From: Leucogyrophana mollusca
Lineage: Eukaryota; Basidiomycota; Agaricomycetes; Boletales
NCBI GenBank assembly: GCA_021014945.1
Contig: MU266439.1
Coordinates: 1-64,000, forward strand
Direction: 5' to 3'
DNA length: 64,000 bases
Shown here: positions 1 to 11,900 of the stretch, in pieces
Layout: the number at the start of each line of letters is the position of its first letter
Numbering within the stretch: position 1 is the first letter of the stretch
Made by a program: the position numbers and the translations under genes
The notes under the pieces: generated by a model
What the model was told of the DNA's origin: nothing
Seen by the model: only the letters and a program-made list of their open reading frames with translations
The model's database searches: none

Positions 1-622
1 GGCATTCTGTTTCTATTTCTTAGCAACTGTACCTGCTGTATTTTTTAGTTTTCAGAGCTTACGGTTTAGGGAAAATCTGTAAATATTAGCCGAAATACCT
101 AGCAACGATTTTACAGCTCAGACGTCGTCTCTAAATCCTTGCGGGAAGTCACCCAATGTACCTGGTACAAAAAATAGTTGTTGCAGCTGACGAGAGGAAA
201 TGTCACTTTTTCGTGTTTCAAGCTTCGTGCTTCAAGTAGTAGCCGCCGATAATTGTACACTCTACTGTGCCCCGCTGTCCACGTTTAATTCGTGCACTTG
301 GTCTCCCCATGTCAGCCCTGTTGTCATTGGCCAAGAGACGATACTTCACGCAGCTGTGGGTCGGAGAGCAGTTCCATGGCTGACGCACGACAGATGCAAG
401 GATGGGGCACGTCCTGGCGCGGTAGTTCAGGCACTTTTGACGATTTGTACGACTAAGATGAAATATATTGGATTGCCGAAGGGATGATGGTATAGATGTA
501 CACTATGGATATATGCAGGGTGTATGAGTAGAATTATAAGTGCATAAGTAATGTTGTCGTTCGTTGCTGCCATAAACGTCAGCATACGCCCATGCAAGCC
601 GATGCGTCGCAACTCACATAAT
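1..622. other. Intergenic, no supported gene
   Basis: I see no convincing coding region. Open frames here are short, lack recognisable motifs and do not join through splice sites. The stretch lies downstream of the minus-strand gene ending at 623. Confidence 0.5.
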
Positions 623-2535
623 TTAACCAAGTGCTCGACTTTCGGGTATACATGAACGGCCCCTATCAACGAGAGAGGGTGTCTGCTCTACAGCATCCCG
701 CAAACCTGTTAAGGTCCACAGCATGCCTCCTCCCGTTTCCCCCTCGGCAAAAACGACCGGGCTGGACGCGGCCACTGTATTCCGGATGTTCTCCGCACAC
801 TCCATCTGCTGAGCCTTTTGTATCGCAGATAGCCGATGATCCAGCTCGCTGAGCAAGTTCTCGGGGGGATACCTCCCCCTTGACCCGCCATTGGGTTTGC
901 GTCCACGCGACGGTTTGGAGGGACGATGCGAGTCTAGCACAGTTTCCGAAGGAGCCGGCGCTACCTGGCCATCCTTTCGCATCCGATGTTTAACTGCCTT
1001 CCTCGCGTAAAATTCGGGATCTGACGCTGGCAGCTCACGACCATGCTGGCCAGGCATCGGTAGATTGTAAGGGGGTCCGTATGGGTGAGTACGTTCCACT
1101 GGCTTGCTGCTGCTTTTGCCTTTGCTTCTTGACAGAATCATGGGCGCGGTCTTTGGAGACGGAGAGCGAGAGGCAGTGGTGGCAGAGGTCGAGGGGAGGG
1201 GTGATTCAGTGACCCCAGACCGGAAACGGAGAGGGACGAAACGACTCGCAATGGACTTGCGCGTCGCGGTTGGTTTTGGTAGAGAAGTACCGAAAAGGGC
1301 TAAGGAATGGTTAGTTTGAACTCGATGAAGACCACCGGGCAGGACTTACACGACGACTGTGCGTGCGAGTGTGGTGCATCGCGAGATGACGAAGAAGTGG
1401 ACCATGGATTAGAGAAGATGACGCCGGATTTCCAGTTGGCTTTGGGCGGCTCATCAAGCTCTGAATGAAGCCTCATGAGATCAGATATAACACAAACTAA
1501 GCACTGGGACCTACTAGGCGATATGGCTGAGGATTTAACCCTCTTGATCTTGAGAGGGTTGACAAATCCGGTTTGATACATTTCACCCGATGATGGCAAA
1601 GCAGGGTACGGTGCTTTGGGGTTGCTGGGCACTGTGGCTTTGGGGCAACCACGAGCAGAGCCCTCCGCTTCGACCGGATTTATCAAGGTCGCACTGTCTG
1701 CACTCGAGATCCTCCGTTTCGTGCTGAACGCCTTGCGCACCTGGGGTAAGCGGATGGACATTGAGAGTGATGATCGCATCGACGTCGACGCAGGTGGCGA
1801 AGAACCCTCTGCACCTTTCACGTGACCCATTTCGTCGGCAGAGCTTGATCGACCTCGCGCATGACAGTCACATTGATCATCAAAGCAGCGCAGCGGGAGA
1901 TCATGTACGCCAGGTGTCATTTTCTTCGGTGAACAAGGGGCAGATGGTACAAGCGTCCCACTTCCATCGGAACTGATCTGGGACCGAGGAGATGAATCCT
2001 GTCGCGCGAGTTTCCGCTTGGCGAAGGGCGAAACTGCCGAAGGCCAGCGACGCTGTATGAGAGGTGCGGGTGGTGTGGTTGTATTTGGAACAGGTGGTCG
2101 ACCGGAACGACAGCAGCCGGGGTGTTCAAGGTTGAAAGAAACATGCCTTGCGGTTGTGGGACGAGCCAGAGCAATGGACGAAGGGGATTGATGCAGTTCT
2201 GGAAAGGAAGCCGGCCTTCGGAGAGAGGGTGTATGTGATACAACGGGCGGTACTGTAGGCTCGGGGGACATCAGTCGGATGCGGTGGTGGTGAGGGGAGA
2301 CACGACGTTTAGGACTGTGGTATGGGGGAGACCGTGCTCTCATAGCCGGGATGAGCCAGACCACGGCCAGAGCAAACATGCTCTGCAAGCAGTCAGCCAT
2401 AGATTCCAGTGAGTGGCAGATCCCTGTGCTCACCAACAAAAATCCCAAAAGGCCAAGCAACATAGCACAGACAGCAGCCACGACAGTCTTTGCGCCCAAT
2501 TCGTAAGTGTAATCGTCAAATACAATCAACATCAT
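623..2535 (-). CDS. Membrane-hairpin protein of unknown function (paralogue A)
   Basis: I do not recognise this family. Three exons fit: 2535-2434, 2382-1350 and 1299-623, joined by 51- and 50-nt GT-AG introns and giving about 603 residues. The start chosen is the ATG pair at 2535, just before the hydrophobic part. Residues about 15-50 form two hydrophobic segments (AMLLGLLGFLL, then SMFALAVVWLIPAM) split exactly by intron 1, which suggests a membrane hairpin. The rest is Ser/Pro/Arg-rich and probably disordered, facing the cytosol. A conserved patch near the C-terminus reads RTHPYGPPYNLPMPG. A second gene at 31424-32339 has the same layout, the same intron positions and phases and the same patch, so the two are paralogues. 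Intron 1 is in frame, so an unspliced reading is also open. The role is unknown. Confidence 0.7.
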
Positions 2536-3496
2536 GGTTGGTAAAGTGGTCGTTGCAGATATTGTGTCAAGTTTAGGTGGAGGTAAGACGTTTGCGATTG
2601 TGGTGCAGAATAAAGGAAGTATATGTGATTGCGTTGGGCGGGAGAGGTGGTTATAAGCCATTCATATCAATTGAAGCGGCTGTCCTCAGATGCAAGCCGA
2701 GACACCAGAGATTGGAGGTGATGAATACAAAGCCGCGGATGCGGACGCGGCAGTCTTGGATGTTCGAAGTGAGCCCAGTCAGCCGCGCAGTGACCTTACC
2801 GCCAGGCAAGATTATCGTATAGATCGTCGTGGGCAGGGGGTTTTTTATTTTCCTGGGCGGTAGGTTAACATGGCGCGAGCATAGGAGAGGCAAGGCCCGA
2901 GCGCCTCCAACATGGTTCGACGCGAATAAAAGAGCGAGACGCACAATGCCCACACCTGCTCATGAAAAGTGGGACCATTTCATTCTTATTGATGACTAAT
3001 CATTATGTCTGCTTCCGTCCCGAGACTATCATCATCGATTTCAATCTCAGCGGCATTTGCTCAAGGCACCTGGCGCCGCCGCACCAAATCTCAACTCGGT
3101 AGAATGGACCGTATGCTTGTAGAGGCTTTGACCTAATAAAATGGATGTGCCGACTGAGGGATCATCGTAGCCTGATTTGTGAGATTATAACAAGGCTACA
3201 TCGCCGCTATCGCGCCTCACCCATCATCATCGGATAGTTGTTATCTAGCCGCCACCAACTGCGCCGCACTTCTGGACTATGGAAATGCTTCGCAAAGACT
3301 AAGGTTAGAACAAAAATGTAATTGTTAGAGGGCGCTGACGATAATACGTATATGCATGGAGGATACGCTCTAAACATAGTAAGTCCGAGATACAAAAGGT
3401 ACAAGCAGAAAATCGTCTTCAACGCTGTATACACATGGAAAACGAGTACTGTCTCGTGTGGAAACGAAATGTACGGAACATCAGGAAATTCTTCGT
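2536..3496. other. Intergenic, promoter side of hairpin gene
   Basis: No supported gene. The part next to 2535 should hold the promoter of the minus-strand hairpin gene. The part next to 3497 is downstream of the PriA-like gene. Short open frames here have no recognisable features. Confidence 0.45.
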
Positions 3497-4294
3497 CTAA
3501 GCGGATGGGAAACATGCTTGATTATCCCCCCGAAGTGTGTAACCAGGGCGGCAAGATGAGACAAGGCACTGTCCTGCAACGCATGAAACGCCTTGGGCGC
3601 CAGGGATCAGAGAGCAGTCATGCCTGAAACCATCCCAAGGTCGTCAGCAACCGGTATCATCATGATCATATAGCACCTACAACATTGGATCAAGACTGGA
3701 ACAGCCACCGCAGGAACGGAGATCCGCCTCAAAATCAACACACTCGTAGCTGACATCCTCCCACTCCGCAGCGGTACGCGGCATATTCCCTGGCTGGCTG
3801 AAGACAGGACATGCAGAGTGATCTTTGGGACAATATTCGATTCCAAAGTTATGAACCTTCGAAGGCACCATGATTGACTGGTCAACAGTCCGTTTTTGGT
3901 TCACCTCGGACCGCTTGGAGGGTGCTGGGTTAGGTGCGCGTTTTGACGGAGCGGGGAGAGGAGCGCGGGCGTCGACATGGCGCTTAGATGGAGCGGGTTC
4001 AGGAGCACGGGCATTGACATAGCGCTTGGATGGCGCGGGCTCAGGGGCTCGAGCATCCACGTGACGTTTGGAGGGTGCGGGCGCACGGGCTTCCATATAA
4101 CGTTTAGATGGTGCAGGCGCACGAACGGCATAACGTTTGGATGGAGCTGGGGCGCGAGCCGCCACTATGGGCTCATTATAGCGCTTGGATGGAGTTGGGA
4201 GGCGTGCATCGAGGTTGTTCGGCAGTGCAGCAACGGTAGAGAACGAGTATATAAGCAAGGCCGCGAGGAAGATCCCCAGAAAGCGGTTGGCCAT
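3497..4294 (-). CDS. Kex2-repeat secreted precursor with PriA/CPL1-like C-terminal domain
   Basis: Two exons, 4294-3681 and 3623-3497, are joined by a 57-nt GT-AG intron whose phase fits exactly. The start is the ATG before a signal peptide (MANRFLGIFLAALLIYSFS); an in-frame extension upstream looks like leader sequence. After the signal come about nine Lys-Arg sites in tandem repeats of the form [YH]xxARAPxPAPSKR, typical of precursors cut by the Kex2 protease into small peptides. The C-terminal part has paired cysteines: CPKDHSACPV, then SYECVDFEADLRSCGGC, then across the intron HDCSLIPGAQGVSC and CLVSSCRPGY. This is the pattern of the fungal PriA/CPL1-like domain of secreted proteins. The protein should be secreted or wall-associated. 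Whether the repeats yield bioactive peptides, or KR cleavage only matures the protein, cannot be told from sequence. No tailoring enzyme (such as a UstYa-like protein) is encoded nearby. Confidence 0.82.
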
Positions 4295-5191
4295 AGTAGA
4301 ACGAACCACAGCGATACACCGTGGGTGAGAGGTAACAAGTAGAAAGAGGGGCCAGTGTAGGAAAGGTAGGGTATGTATATCTATCAGTGATGCTATGCAC
4401 GGCCGATGGCGATAAGACTGTTCGTCAAGCTGTGTCGTGAGCGATGATATTGAAAATGAACTGCGATCGGTAAGGGCTGACGGTCTTGGGGACCCGGGCG
4501 TTACACTGCGGCCATAAGAAAAAAGGGTGATGCTGTCATCGACCGTGCTGCCATTGGTCGACGCCACAGAACAGAACAGGAAAATGAGGCCGCTGGCAAC
4601 AGATCAAGGTGGTGCAGAAGCAAGAACAGCTCGCATATCTCGTTGGATGCCGTCATGTTGGCTAGTGCTATCGGAATGGTTGCACGCCAACAGCACTCAT
4701 ATCTCCGGCGTGTTTGCTCCACAGGCATCAGAGTTCTAAGTTTGAAGTCGCTCTAGCTCAAGGTAGTCGCAATTTCATCCCAGGCGATCGGACTAGCCCC
4801 CGGCGAGGCCATACCAGCATAATGCCTGTGGACTCGGAGTATACCTATAAGCTAGGAAAGGGGACCCCTGATAGAGTAACAGCGCTCAGTGCTCGCCGGA
4901 GAGGGTAAGGCTTGGAGACCCTCGACCAATTTCCATGGAATCTACGGAAGGACTTCTGGCGATAATCCTTTTGGGGTAGAGGTGGGGAGGAGTTCAGTAA
5001 AACACCATGAAGAGCCTCATGGTAATATTGGCCAAAGTCAACAGCTATGCGGCTTTATCATTAAAGCTGTCACGCAAGTCACAGTCACAGTCGAACGGTG
5101 GCCGAACGAGCACGTGCGAGCTGGTCACCTTTTCCGCGACCGGGACAACTACCTAGTAACGCTGCGTGTGCTGGGTACACTTGACATCTTA
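4295..5191. other. Divergent intergenic region
   Basis: This is shared upstream space between the minus-strand PriA-like precursor and plus-strand EXO5. Open frames run through it but without motifs; the one leading into EXO5 lacks a conserved N-terminus before the ATG at 5192. I see nothing else I can support. Confidence 0.5.
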
Positions 5192-7590
5192 ATGTCCAGC
5201 GACGAATTCGACTCTTACGACTTGGCCGAATTCACGGAAGAGGATTTTGCGCAATTTGACGCAGATATTCTGTCAGAACCTGCCCCCCAGGCCGGCGAGG
5301 AGCACCCACAGTCACCTCTACATTCGACTATCGACAAGGGCAAGTCGATTTCTGGTGACCCGTCCATTCACATAGAGTTTGAGTCTTCTGCCAGCACTAC
5401 TGCCAATCCGGTAGCCCCTAGCACTGGTCAAGATCTGCATGCTGTTCCAGGCCCAAGATACATGCAGAGAACAGTCTCGCGCCAGAGCCCTTTTCAGCGT
5501 TATCGCTCTTGGAAGAAAACCCTCTCAGTAACCGACCTTATTTCCCCTGCGTGGTAGGGTCCAATTTGCATTGATCTGGTTTACGCCGCTTTACATTGCC
5601 CTCATAAGGTGCGAGGTTCAGTTTGACTACGGTCTCCGTCAGCGAAGGCACAAACCACTCGAAAAAAGGCCTTCATCATTTGTCTCCGCTGCAGGAAAGG
5701 AAATACAAGTACAACAACGAGTGGCAGAAAAAAACGACCGTACCTTAAGACGAGGCAAAGTATGTACCTGATGATGTTAGAACAAATACAGATATAACAT
5801 CCCCGCTCTACAGTCCGTGCACGAAAAACTGGAGCGCGAAATCCATCCGGAGCAGGTAGCGGTGACTGTTACTACAGACGAAGAGCGATGGGGGCTGCGG
5901 TGCGCACCATTACTCACCAACCCTTGCTTCTTACATGACCACTACTACAGATTGTATAATATGATGAGTGGACTTAGAGAGATTGTACTCCACGGCGTAA
6001 CGGTAAACTAGGTTCTCTGCAGCTCGGATATAGCTCACAGGTAATATTAGCGTGAATTTCCGGTCTTCTGCATAACGCATGGTCAAGTGGTCATTGGGAT
6101 TATAGTATGCTTTCATAACTCTCCGGTATCAACCAGTTCTCATGACTATCCAGGACGAAGTACAAAAATCTCCAGTCATTATCAAGGGAGCAGAGTGCTC
6201 GACCGGTACGAAACGGGTTTCACGTACACCTTGTCCCTCACCCGTGAAAAAAAGACAACGGCGGGCTCCTTCTCCTCCTCAACTGCCGACCCCACCGACA
6301 TCCACCACCACGGATCCGCCCACAGAAGCATCGGCACCCGCCCAGAGTTTAGGAGCTGAGTATTCAAGTTCTGTCCACGGCTGTTACATTCGACAAGGCT
6401 CCCAACCACCCCTGTCCCGTGAAACTGATAAGGCCCCATTTAATCTCCGCTTGATTGATTATAAAACGCGTCGTTCTTTCTCTCTTCCATCCGAAGAGGA
6501 CGCCTCGTGTTCGAAGCTGCAGTTGATGCTCTATCATCGCATGCTGTCTTCCGTCCTGTCTCCCGGACTTATCGACTTCTCGGCACTTTGGAATCAGTTG
6601 GGGATCAGTCCCACTCATCCTTTCTCTGACCAATTTGTACGCGAGATAGGTTGGTGGGATCAAACTCATCTGGGCTCCTCTCGAGCCAGCTTGAATCTCA
6701 ACGGAATGGTGGAACAATGGTGGGTTGCAGTACACTCAGCTGAATGCGCCGGATATGGGCTAGTGGGTGTCAACTCTGAGCTCCAGATCGTGTACCGGAG
6801 CCCTGGGGCCACCGAATTGACGCGCAAAGGCAAGGAGGAAGCTTCCAGCCACTCTCCCGAGGTTCTTGCACCACAAGAACAGCTCGATATTGCCCGCGCG
6901 ATCGAAGAAAGTCTCCGTACGATAGATGAAGGGGAGCAGAAAGTGGGCCGTAATGGGAGGCCTATCGCTCGCACCATCAGAGAAGCAAGTGCTGCTGAAT
7001 TTTCAGCATCCTCGATGGCAAAGGTCCTTGTCGACGACCCTGAACTCGCGTGGGCTCTACAGGACTCGTTGTCAGGGTGTGCTCAGGCCGCGGAGGAACA
7101 AGAGCTAACCGAAAGCGCAGAGGGGAGGGATAGTGAGTAAACATTGCCCTCAACACCTCCATCCCCGTTCATATCTTATGTAGCTGCTACGAATTATGTG
7201 TCTGGCGAGGGAGATGACAGTTTACTGACAGAAGCAAAGCAGGGCCAAGACGAAAAGACAAGCTTATCTGTTAATGAGACCTCGTTTGTGATTGGGACAA
7301 GGGAGTTTCCAATGGACGATATAAAACTTGATGGACACTTGGTGGACGTCCTGCAGTGGTGGCTCGGATATCGCCTGCCCAGAGGCGTTGAGCTGAAGAA
7401 CTCTAACAGATGCTTGTCAGTGAGGTCTCTCGCTTGTTATGCAAAATATGCTCATGCCCCCTATAGCACCTGTGAATATAGTTCTGGGTGCGAGTGGCGA
7501 GAGCAGAAGGCCACGGAGTCAACTGAGGCGCTTGAACAGCGTAGGAGGGCTCGTGAGGCAGACGGAGCAATTATAAGCAATGGAACATAA
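5192..7590 (+). CDS. EXO5: Exonuclease V (EXO5/DEM1 family, Fe-S single-strand DNA exonuclease)
   Basis: Eight exons fit in phase: 5192-5553, 5609-5759, 5814-5899, 5951-6002, 6051-6104, 6154-7132, 7184-7415 and 7467-7590 (679 residues). The family degrades single-stranded DNA and serves mitochondrial or nuclear genome maintenance. Conserved blocks in order: LSVTDLISPAWCEVQFDYGL with the first Fe-S cysteine; a block running REFPVF to GIIDEV with a catalytic Asp; LIDYKTR with the Asp/Lys nuclease motif; and C-terminal RCFTCEYSSGCEWRE. The last block supplies the other three cysteines at the expected 3 and 6 spacing, giving all four 4Fe-4S ligands. The final intron (7416-7466) is in frame, but splicing it out restores the RCFTCEY motif, so I take it as real. 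The enzyme is longer than typical homologues because of a basic, Pro/Ser-rich insertion of roughly 75-80 residues before LIDYKTR and an acidic stretch before exon 7. I see no clear mitochondrial targeting peptide. Confidence 0.9.
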
Positions 7591-7864
7591 CACAGGCTAT
7601 GTTTTGGAACATCTGGATAGGCCCTTCTACCCCCTATAGCGTTTTACTTGTGCCTCTGCGATGTATTTTCTAGGGATTCTTGATTGATTGTTAGTTGTAC
7701 CCGTCAACAAAAGCGGTGCTGTTAGCACTAGGCGGTACGCTAGCGCCCTACTCTCCCAATGATGTTACTGGTTTCATCGGGCCGTCACCCAGCTACTCAG
7801 CACTCAGTTCGTTTTCCTTCCCTCTAGTCCACTGCAGCCCAACAAAAAGCTTCAAGTTCAAGCT

Positions 7865-8832
7865 ATGGATGGCTGGGTGGACTATCTTCATTTCACGTTC
7901 CTCGGCGAGCATGTTCTCTTCGCGTCTCTGCGGCTCAAGTCTTTATCGACGTTCCTGGGGGGTTCCGTGTTAATTTCAGGGATATGCATTGCTGAGAGGT
8001 AGCTCCTTTATGTCAGTTACGTTTCGGCAAATCTGACGACCTATTCACAGGCTGCTCACTGTAGCACTGAGCAAACATTGGGGCCCTCGGGGTGTCACAA
8101 GATCGAGGCTCCGAAGAGCGATTTGGAGAACATTGTTGTATTCAGTTGTAACAACACTCAGATTGTGAGATTGACCAGCCTGTTCTTCCTTCGAGAAAGG
8201 AACCAACCTTGACCGCTGCTCAACAGAATTTATATGCTTGTGGCCATGTCATACCACGTTGGGTGAGTGTTGACGTCGAGAGCGACAGTATGTTTCACAC
8301 CTGCCTTCCGTTGTAGTTTGATTTTTGTAACAGTCAGTCGCTCTGCTGCCGAACTTCGTTCAATGTCACCATCTGACGGTTCTGCATAGGTGGCCTCTTT
8401 GTCAACTGCCCAATTTGTGGTCGAGTATCTTGATACTTACGAGCCACACACTCGAAGGTGAGTTTCCGAGACGAAATATGAGGACATCGGGTTGGATCTC
8501 CTTTCCACAGTTTCGACCGGACGAAGGAACCTCTCCTCCCCTCTCCGACTGATGACAACCACCATGCTCTGGAGTCGATTCCTGTCCGAACACGCCCACG
8601 CGCAAAGTCAAAACCCGACGCCATCTTCATTCACCCCAACGAGTCCAACCTTGCACGTGCAGATGCGGTCGCAGTTGAGCTAGGATTAGGAGGGGACACA
8701 GATCGTGTTCAAACCAACCGCTATCCCAAGGACCAAGAGGCCTGGGAACATGGCCGCGGAAGAGACGTAGCGAGAGAGTTGTTTGGGTCTCGTCCAGAGG
8801 GCGATCCTTTCCACACGGAAGACGACGACTGA
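7865..8832 (+). CDS. Ctr-type copper transporter
   Basis: Six small exons fit in phase: 7865-7998, 8051-8164, 8227-8262, 8317-8332, 8390-8457 and 8511-8832 (229 residues). The family forms trimeric Cu(I) channels in the plasma or vacuolar membrane. The N-terminus MDGWVDYLHFTFLGEH leads into a first membrane segment around LGGSVLISGICIAERLL. A basic loop follows (SKHWGPRGVTRSRLRRA). The second segment carries the M-x3-M copper motif in LIYMLVAMSYHVG. The third segment is LIFVTVASLSTAQFVVEYL, where the usual GxxxG helix-packing motif is absent. The C-terminal tail of about 110 residues is long, hydrophilic and acidic, with no Cys cluster seen. The gene lies 274 bp after EXO5 on the same strand and converges with the kinase ending at 8966. 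The 16-nt exon 4 is the least certain part. Confidence 0.75.
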
Positions 8833-8965
8833 TCGATAGCTAATTGTCTCCATTTTTGTAAGATGTAGTATTAGATGACATTTATCCAATCTATATCCGT
8901 TATTTGGCTTGTTGTAATAGATACTGAACCAGAAAATGCGAAAATACAGAAAGCAATTAACTGTC

Positions 8966-11900
8966 CTAGCCCGGGCCCGTGCTCCCCGAAACAAGTCCAG
9001 CTCGTTTGGTCACATATCCTCCCCGTCTGGGAGGATCACTTTCGGTCGTCTTGCGCTGCCACTGATCTATCAACTTGCCTACTCCTTGGTAAGGCTTGTC
9101 TGGAGATGGAGAGCGAGGTTGCTCATCAGAGGGTCCTGGGGTTTTGTGAGACGGGAACAGGGACGACGAAGAAGGGAGCCCGTCCAACGTGGTGGTGCGT
9201 TCTCTAGGTGCGGGATTCATCATCTTGCTTGATGATCCCGAAGGCAGCCCCGTCAACGAAGGCTGGTTGGCGGCTTCCCCGATTCTCCCACCGCCACCAT
9301 CCCCGGTGAAAGTAGATTTAGGTAACCCAGTCGCGGGTAGGCGTGACTTGGCAGGGTCCCCACCAGATACTTTGTCGTCTGGGATGGGCGAGGCGGGTGC
9401 GCCTCCAACTCGTGACCCATGGAAACGGGATACGGCAGGCGAACTTGGGCCCTGGGGCGGTAAACCCGCAAAGCGCCCGCCCGAGCCACTTGAAGTTGAG
9501 TGAGTAGCCACCTTCAAGGCCACAGGCTTTGGCAAAACTGGCGGCGGTCCCGGTCCTGCTCCCTTGGCGCCTCCACCAATAGCCTCATATCGCTGAACCA
9601 TATCTGTTATAGAGGTGCGTCGCGATCCATGTTTGCGTGGATTCTCCAGGGGAACGGATAGGCCTGCAGATGATTCTATTTTCCCTTCTGAGGTTGACTT
9701 GGACATAGGAAAAACGAGCATAGACTGAGGACGGGTCCGGGAAGAAGACGACGTGGGCAAAGTCGTCGGATTACCAGCTGACGTTTGCTTGAAATGGGGG
9801 GAGGGTGTCGGCCGCTTGGGTGATCGGCTAGGTGATCGACGAGGAGCTGGCGCTGTAGGACTATTGGAGGGCTGGAATGGCACATGCTGAGGAGAATCTG
9901 GGTGGTGTCTAGCCGCGGACGGAACAGCGACCGATCGGCTTTTGTGCAGCTTTGCTCCAGCCTGTCTTCGGCGGTCGTGGTCCCCAAAGTCAGGTACGGT
10001 GGGAGAGTCTTTCGGTCGCTCCTTTGTTTGTACAACACCTCCTCCCCATAAGTCCACTAGGTCATGCACAGAACTCTGCCGCCCCTTCGTCCTCTTTCGC
10101 CTAGGTGACGATTCAATCTTCTCGAAAACCTTTGGAGGAGCGAACCTTGCAGCGTCTTCCGGACTCTCTTCATCCTCGCTAGAAGATACAATCTTTTCCG
10201 CCTGAGCAGAGGCGGTAGGAGGATCCCAGCTATCTATCGGGCTCTCACCATGAGGACGCCCAGTAGAAATAAAATCTCTATCCATAGCCTTCTGAGCTGG
10301 CGCGGCGATAACAATAGGTTTTCGCTCCCTTGACCTAGCGGTTCGCGTAGGCTTCTTAGAAGGCGAAGGAGGGGTCTCCGCGCGCTGTAGCTTATGAGGC
10401 GGTGATGGTTGGGCAGCGATGGCTTCTTGCGGTGACTGAATGTGCACCGTGTTCTCCTCTATGAACGAAGATCGCTTATTCGTAAACTCGCGTAGCACAG
10501 GCGTTTCAGGTCGGCCAGTGTCCTTGATCGGAGAGGCGAGGGTGTCGATATCCCCTGTTAGCCAGTCCTTCGGCTCACGCCGCCTTGGCGCAGAATTCTC
10601 AGCAGGTATGTCACCGCTTGTTGACACTGGTATGTCTTCGGACGCCTGAGGTTGAGGTGTAGGCTTTATGGAAATACTACTTCTATGTTTCCTCGACAGC
10701 GAGGGCCGCGACACAGGCCGGTACGATGCACGCTTAGGCGGGGAGGAGCCAGGGGCGTTCTCCAAACCAGCCAGACGCCCCCGTTTGTCTTCTCGGTTCT
10801 CGCGCATGGCGATGCCCGTAACCTGCTGGGACCGCACGCCACTTTGCCCATACATCAATCCATCGGCAGCACGTTGGGGAGTGGGACGTGAAAGCGGCGG
10901 GGGAGCCAACGATGTCGATTCAGGAACTTTGCCTCGCAGACGATCACGCAACTCAGGCTGCGAGGTGGAATGTATGGGAGGGATGAAGGTGGTCGAAGAG
11001 GTCCCAAACGTTGCGTCTAGCTCCTCAAGAGACGGAAACCGTGTCTCGGCAGTTAAGTCCGCAAGCTGTGGAAGCGAGGACGGGTTGTTGGAAGAGGGCT
11101 GGATGGAAGGAGTGGACCGCCAGGAGGAGCTGGGGGTTGGCTGAGCTGGGTGTGGTGATGGTGTTGGTCGTGGTGCTGGAGACGGTGCTGGTCTCGTCGC
11201 GCTAATCGAAGGACTAGGTGTAATTACAGAGCGGCTGTTCCCATTGACAGCAGCGAGACCTGTCCTGAGTTTTCGCGCCTCACCAAGGGTGGGTGGCGGA
11301 GGAACGTCAGAGGGAGAGAGTCCGAGGCCCTCAAATGCATCCTTCCCCTTTGTGATGGTAAGCCTCGTGTTCCGGGAACCTTCTTTGGGAGCGATTTTCG
11401 CTGGTGCACTTGGTAATGAGGTGTCGACATTGGTGTCGTATGCATTCCATAGCTTCTCTGCAAAATTATCACCAAATGCAGCCGTAGGCGAATGTTGGTC
11501 CGTAGGAGTCGCCTTCGAGATCCGAGTCTCGACGCTCCACGCGTCATCTAACCCCGGAGCGACATCTCTGGGCTTCCACGTCGAAGCGGCGGCAGCTCCG
11601 GATTTGTGAGCTCTCACAGCGCCATTGGGAGCGCTACTCTTCATCGCCTTCCATGCCTTGTCTTCCTCCGCGCCGAAACTATCCTCGAGCCAGTTCTGTG
11701 GTGTAGTAGTCTTACCCTGCATCTGGGCTTGGGTTTTGGGTGGGCTTGGTGGACGAGACACAGACGAGGGCACATCATTCTGTTGCGAAGTCGACGGGCG
11801 GCCACGCCGCATCGGGGCAATAGCTTCCAAAACCTTATCTCGTGCTTGGATGCCCGTACCAGAGGGCTTCGGTTGCAAAGCTGGCACTGACTGGGCTGCG

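Noticed and set aside
7416..7466. Reading EXO5 without the last intron
   Set aside because: The frame is open, but removing the 51 nt restores the family cysteine motif RCFTCEY.
8317..8389. A shorter copper-transporter end with a stop at 8387-8389
   Set aside because: Splicing 8333-8389 as an intron yields a complete third helix and a long in-frame tail, so the early stop is intronic.
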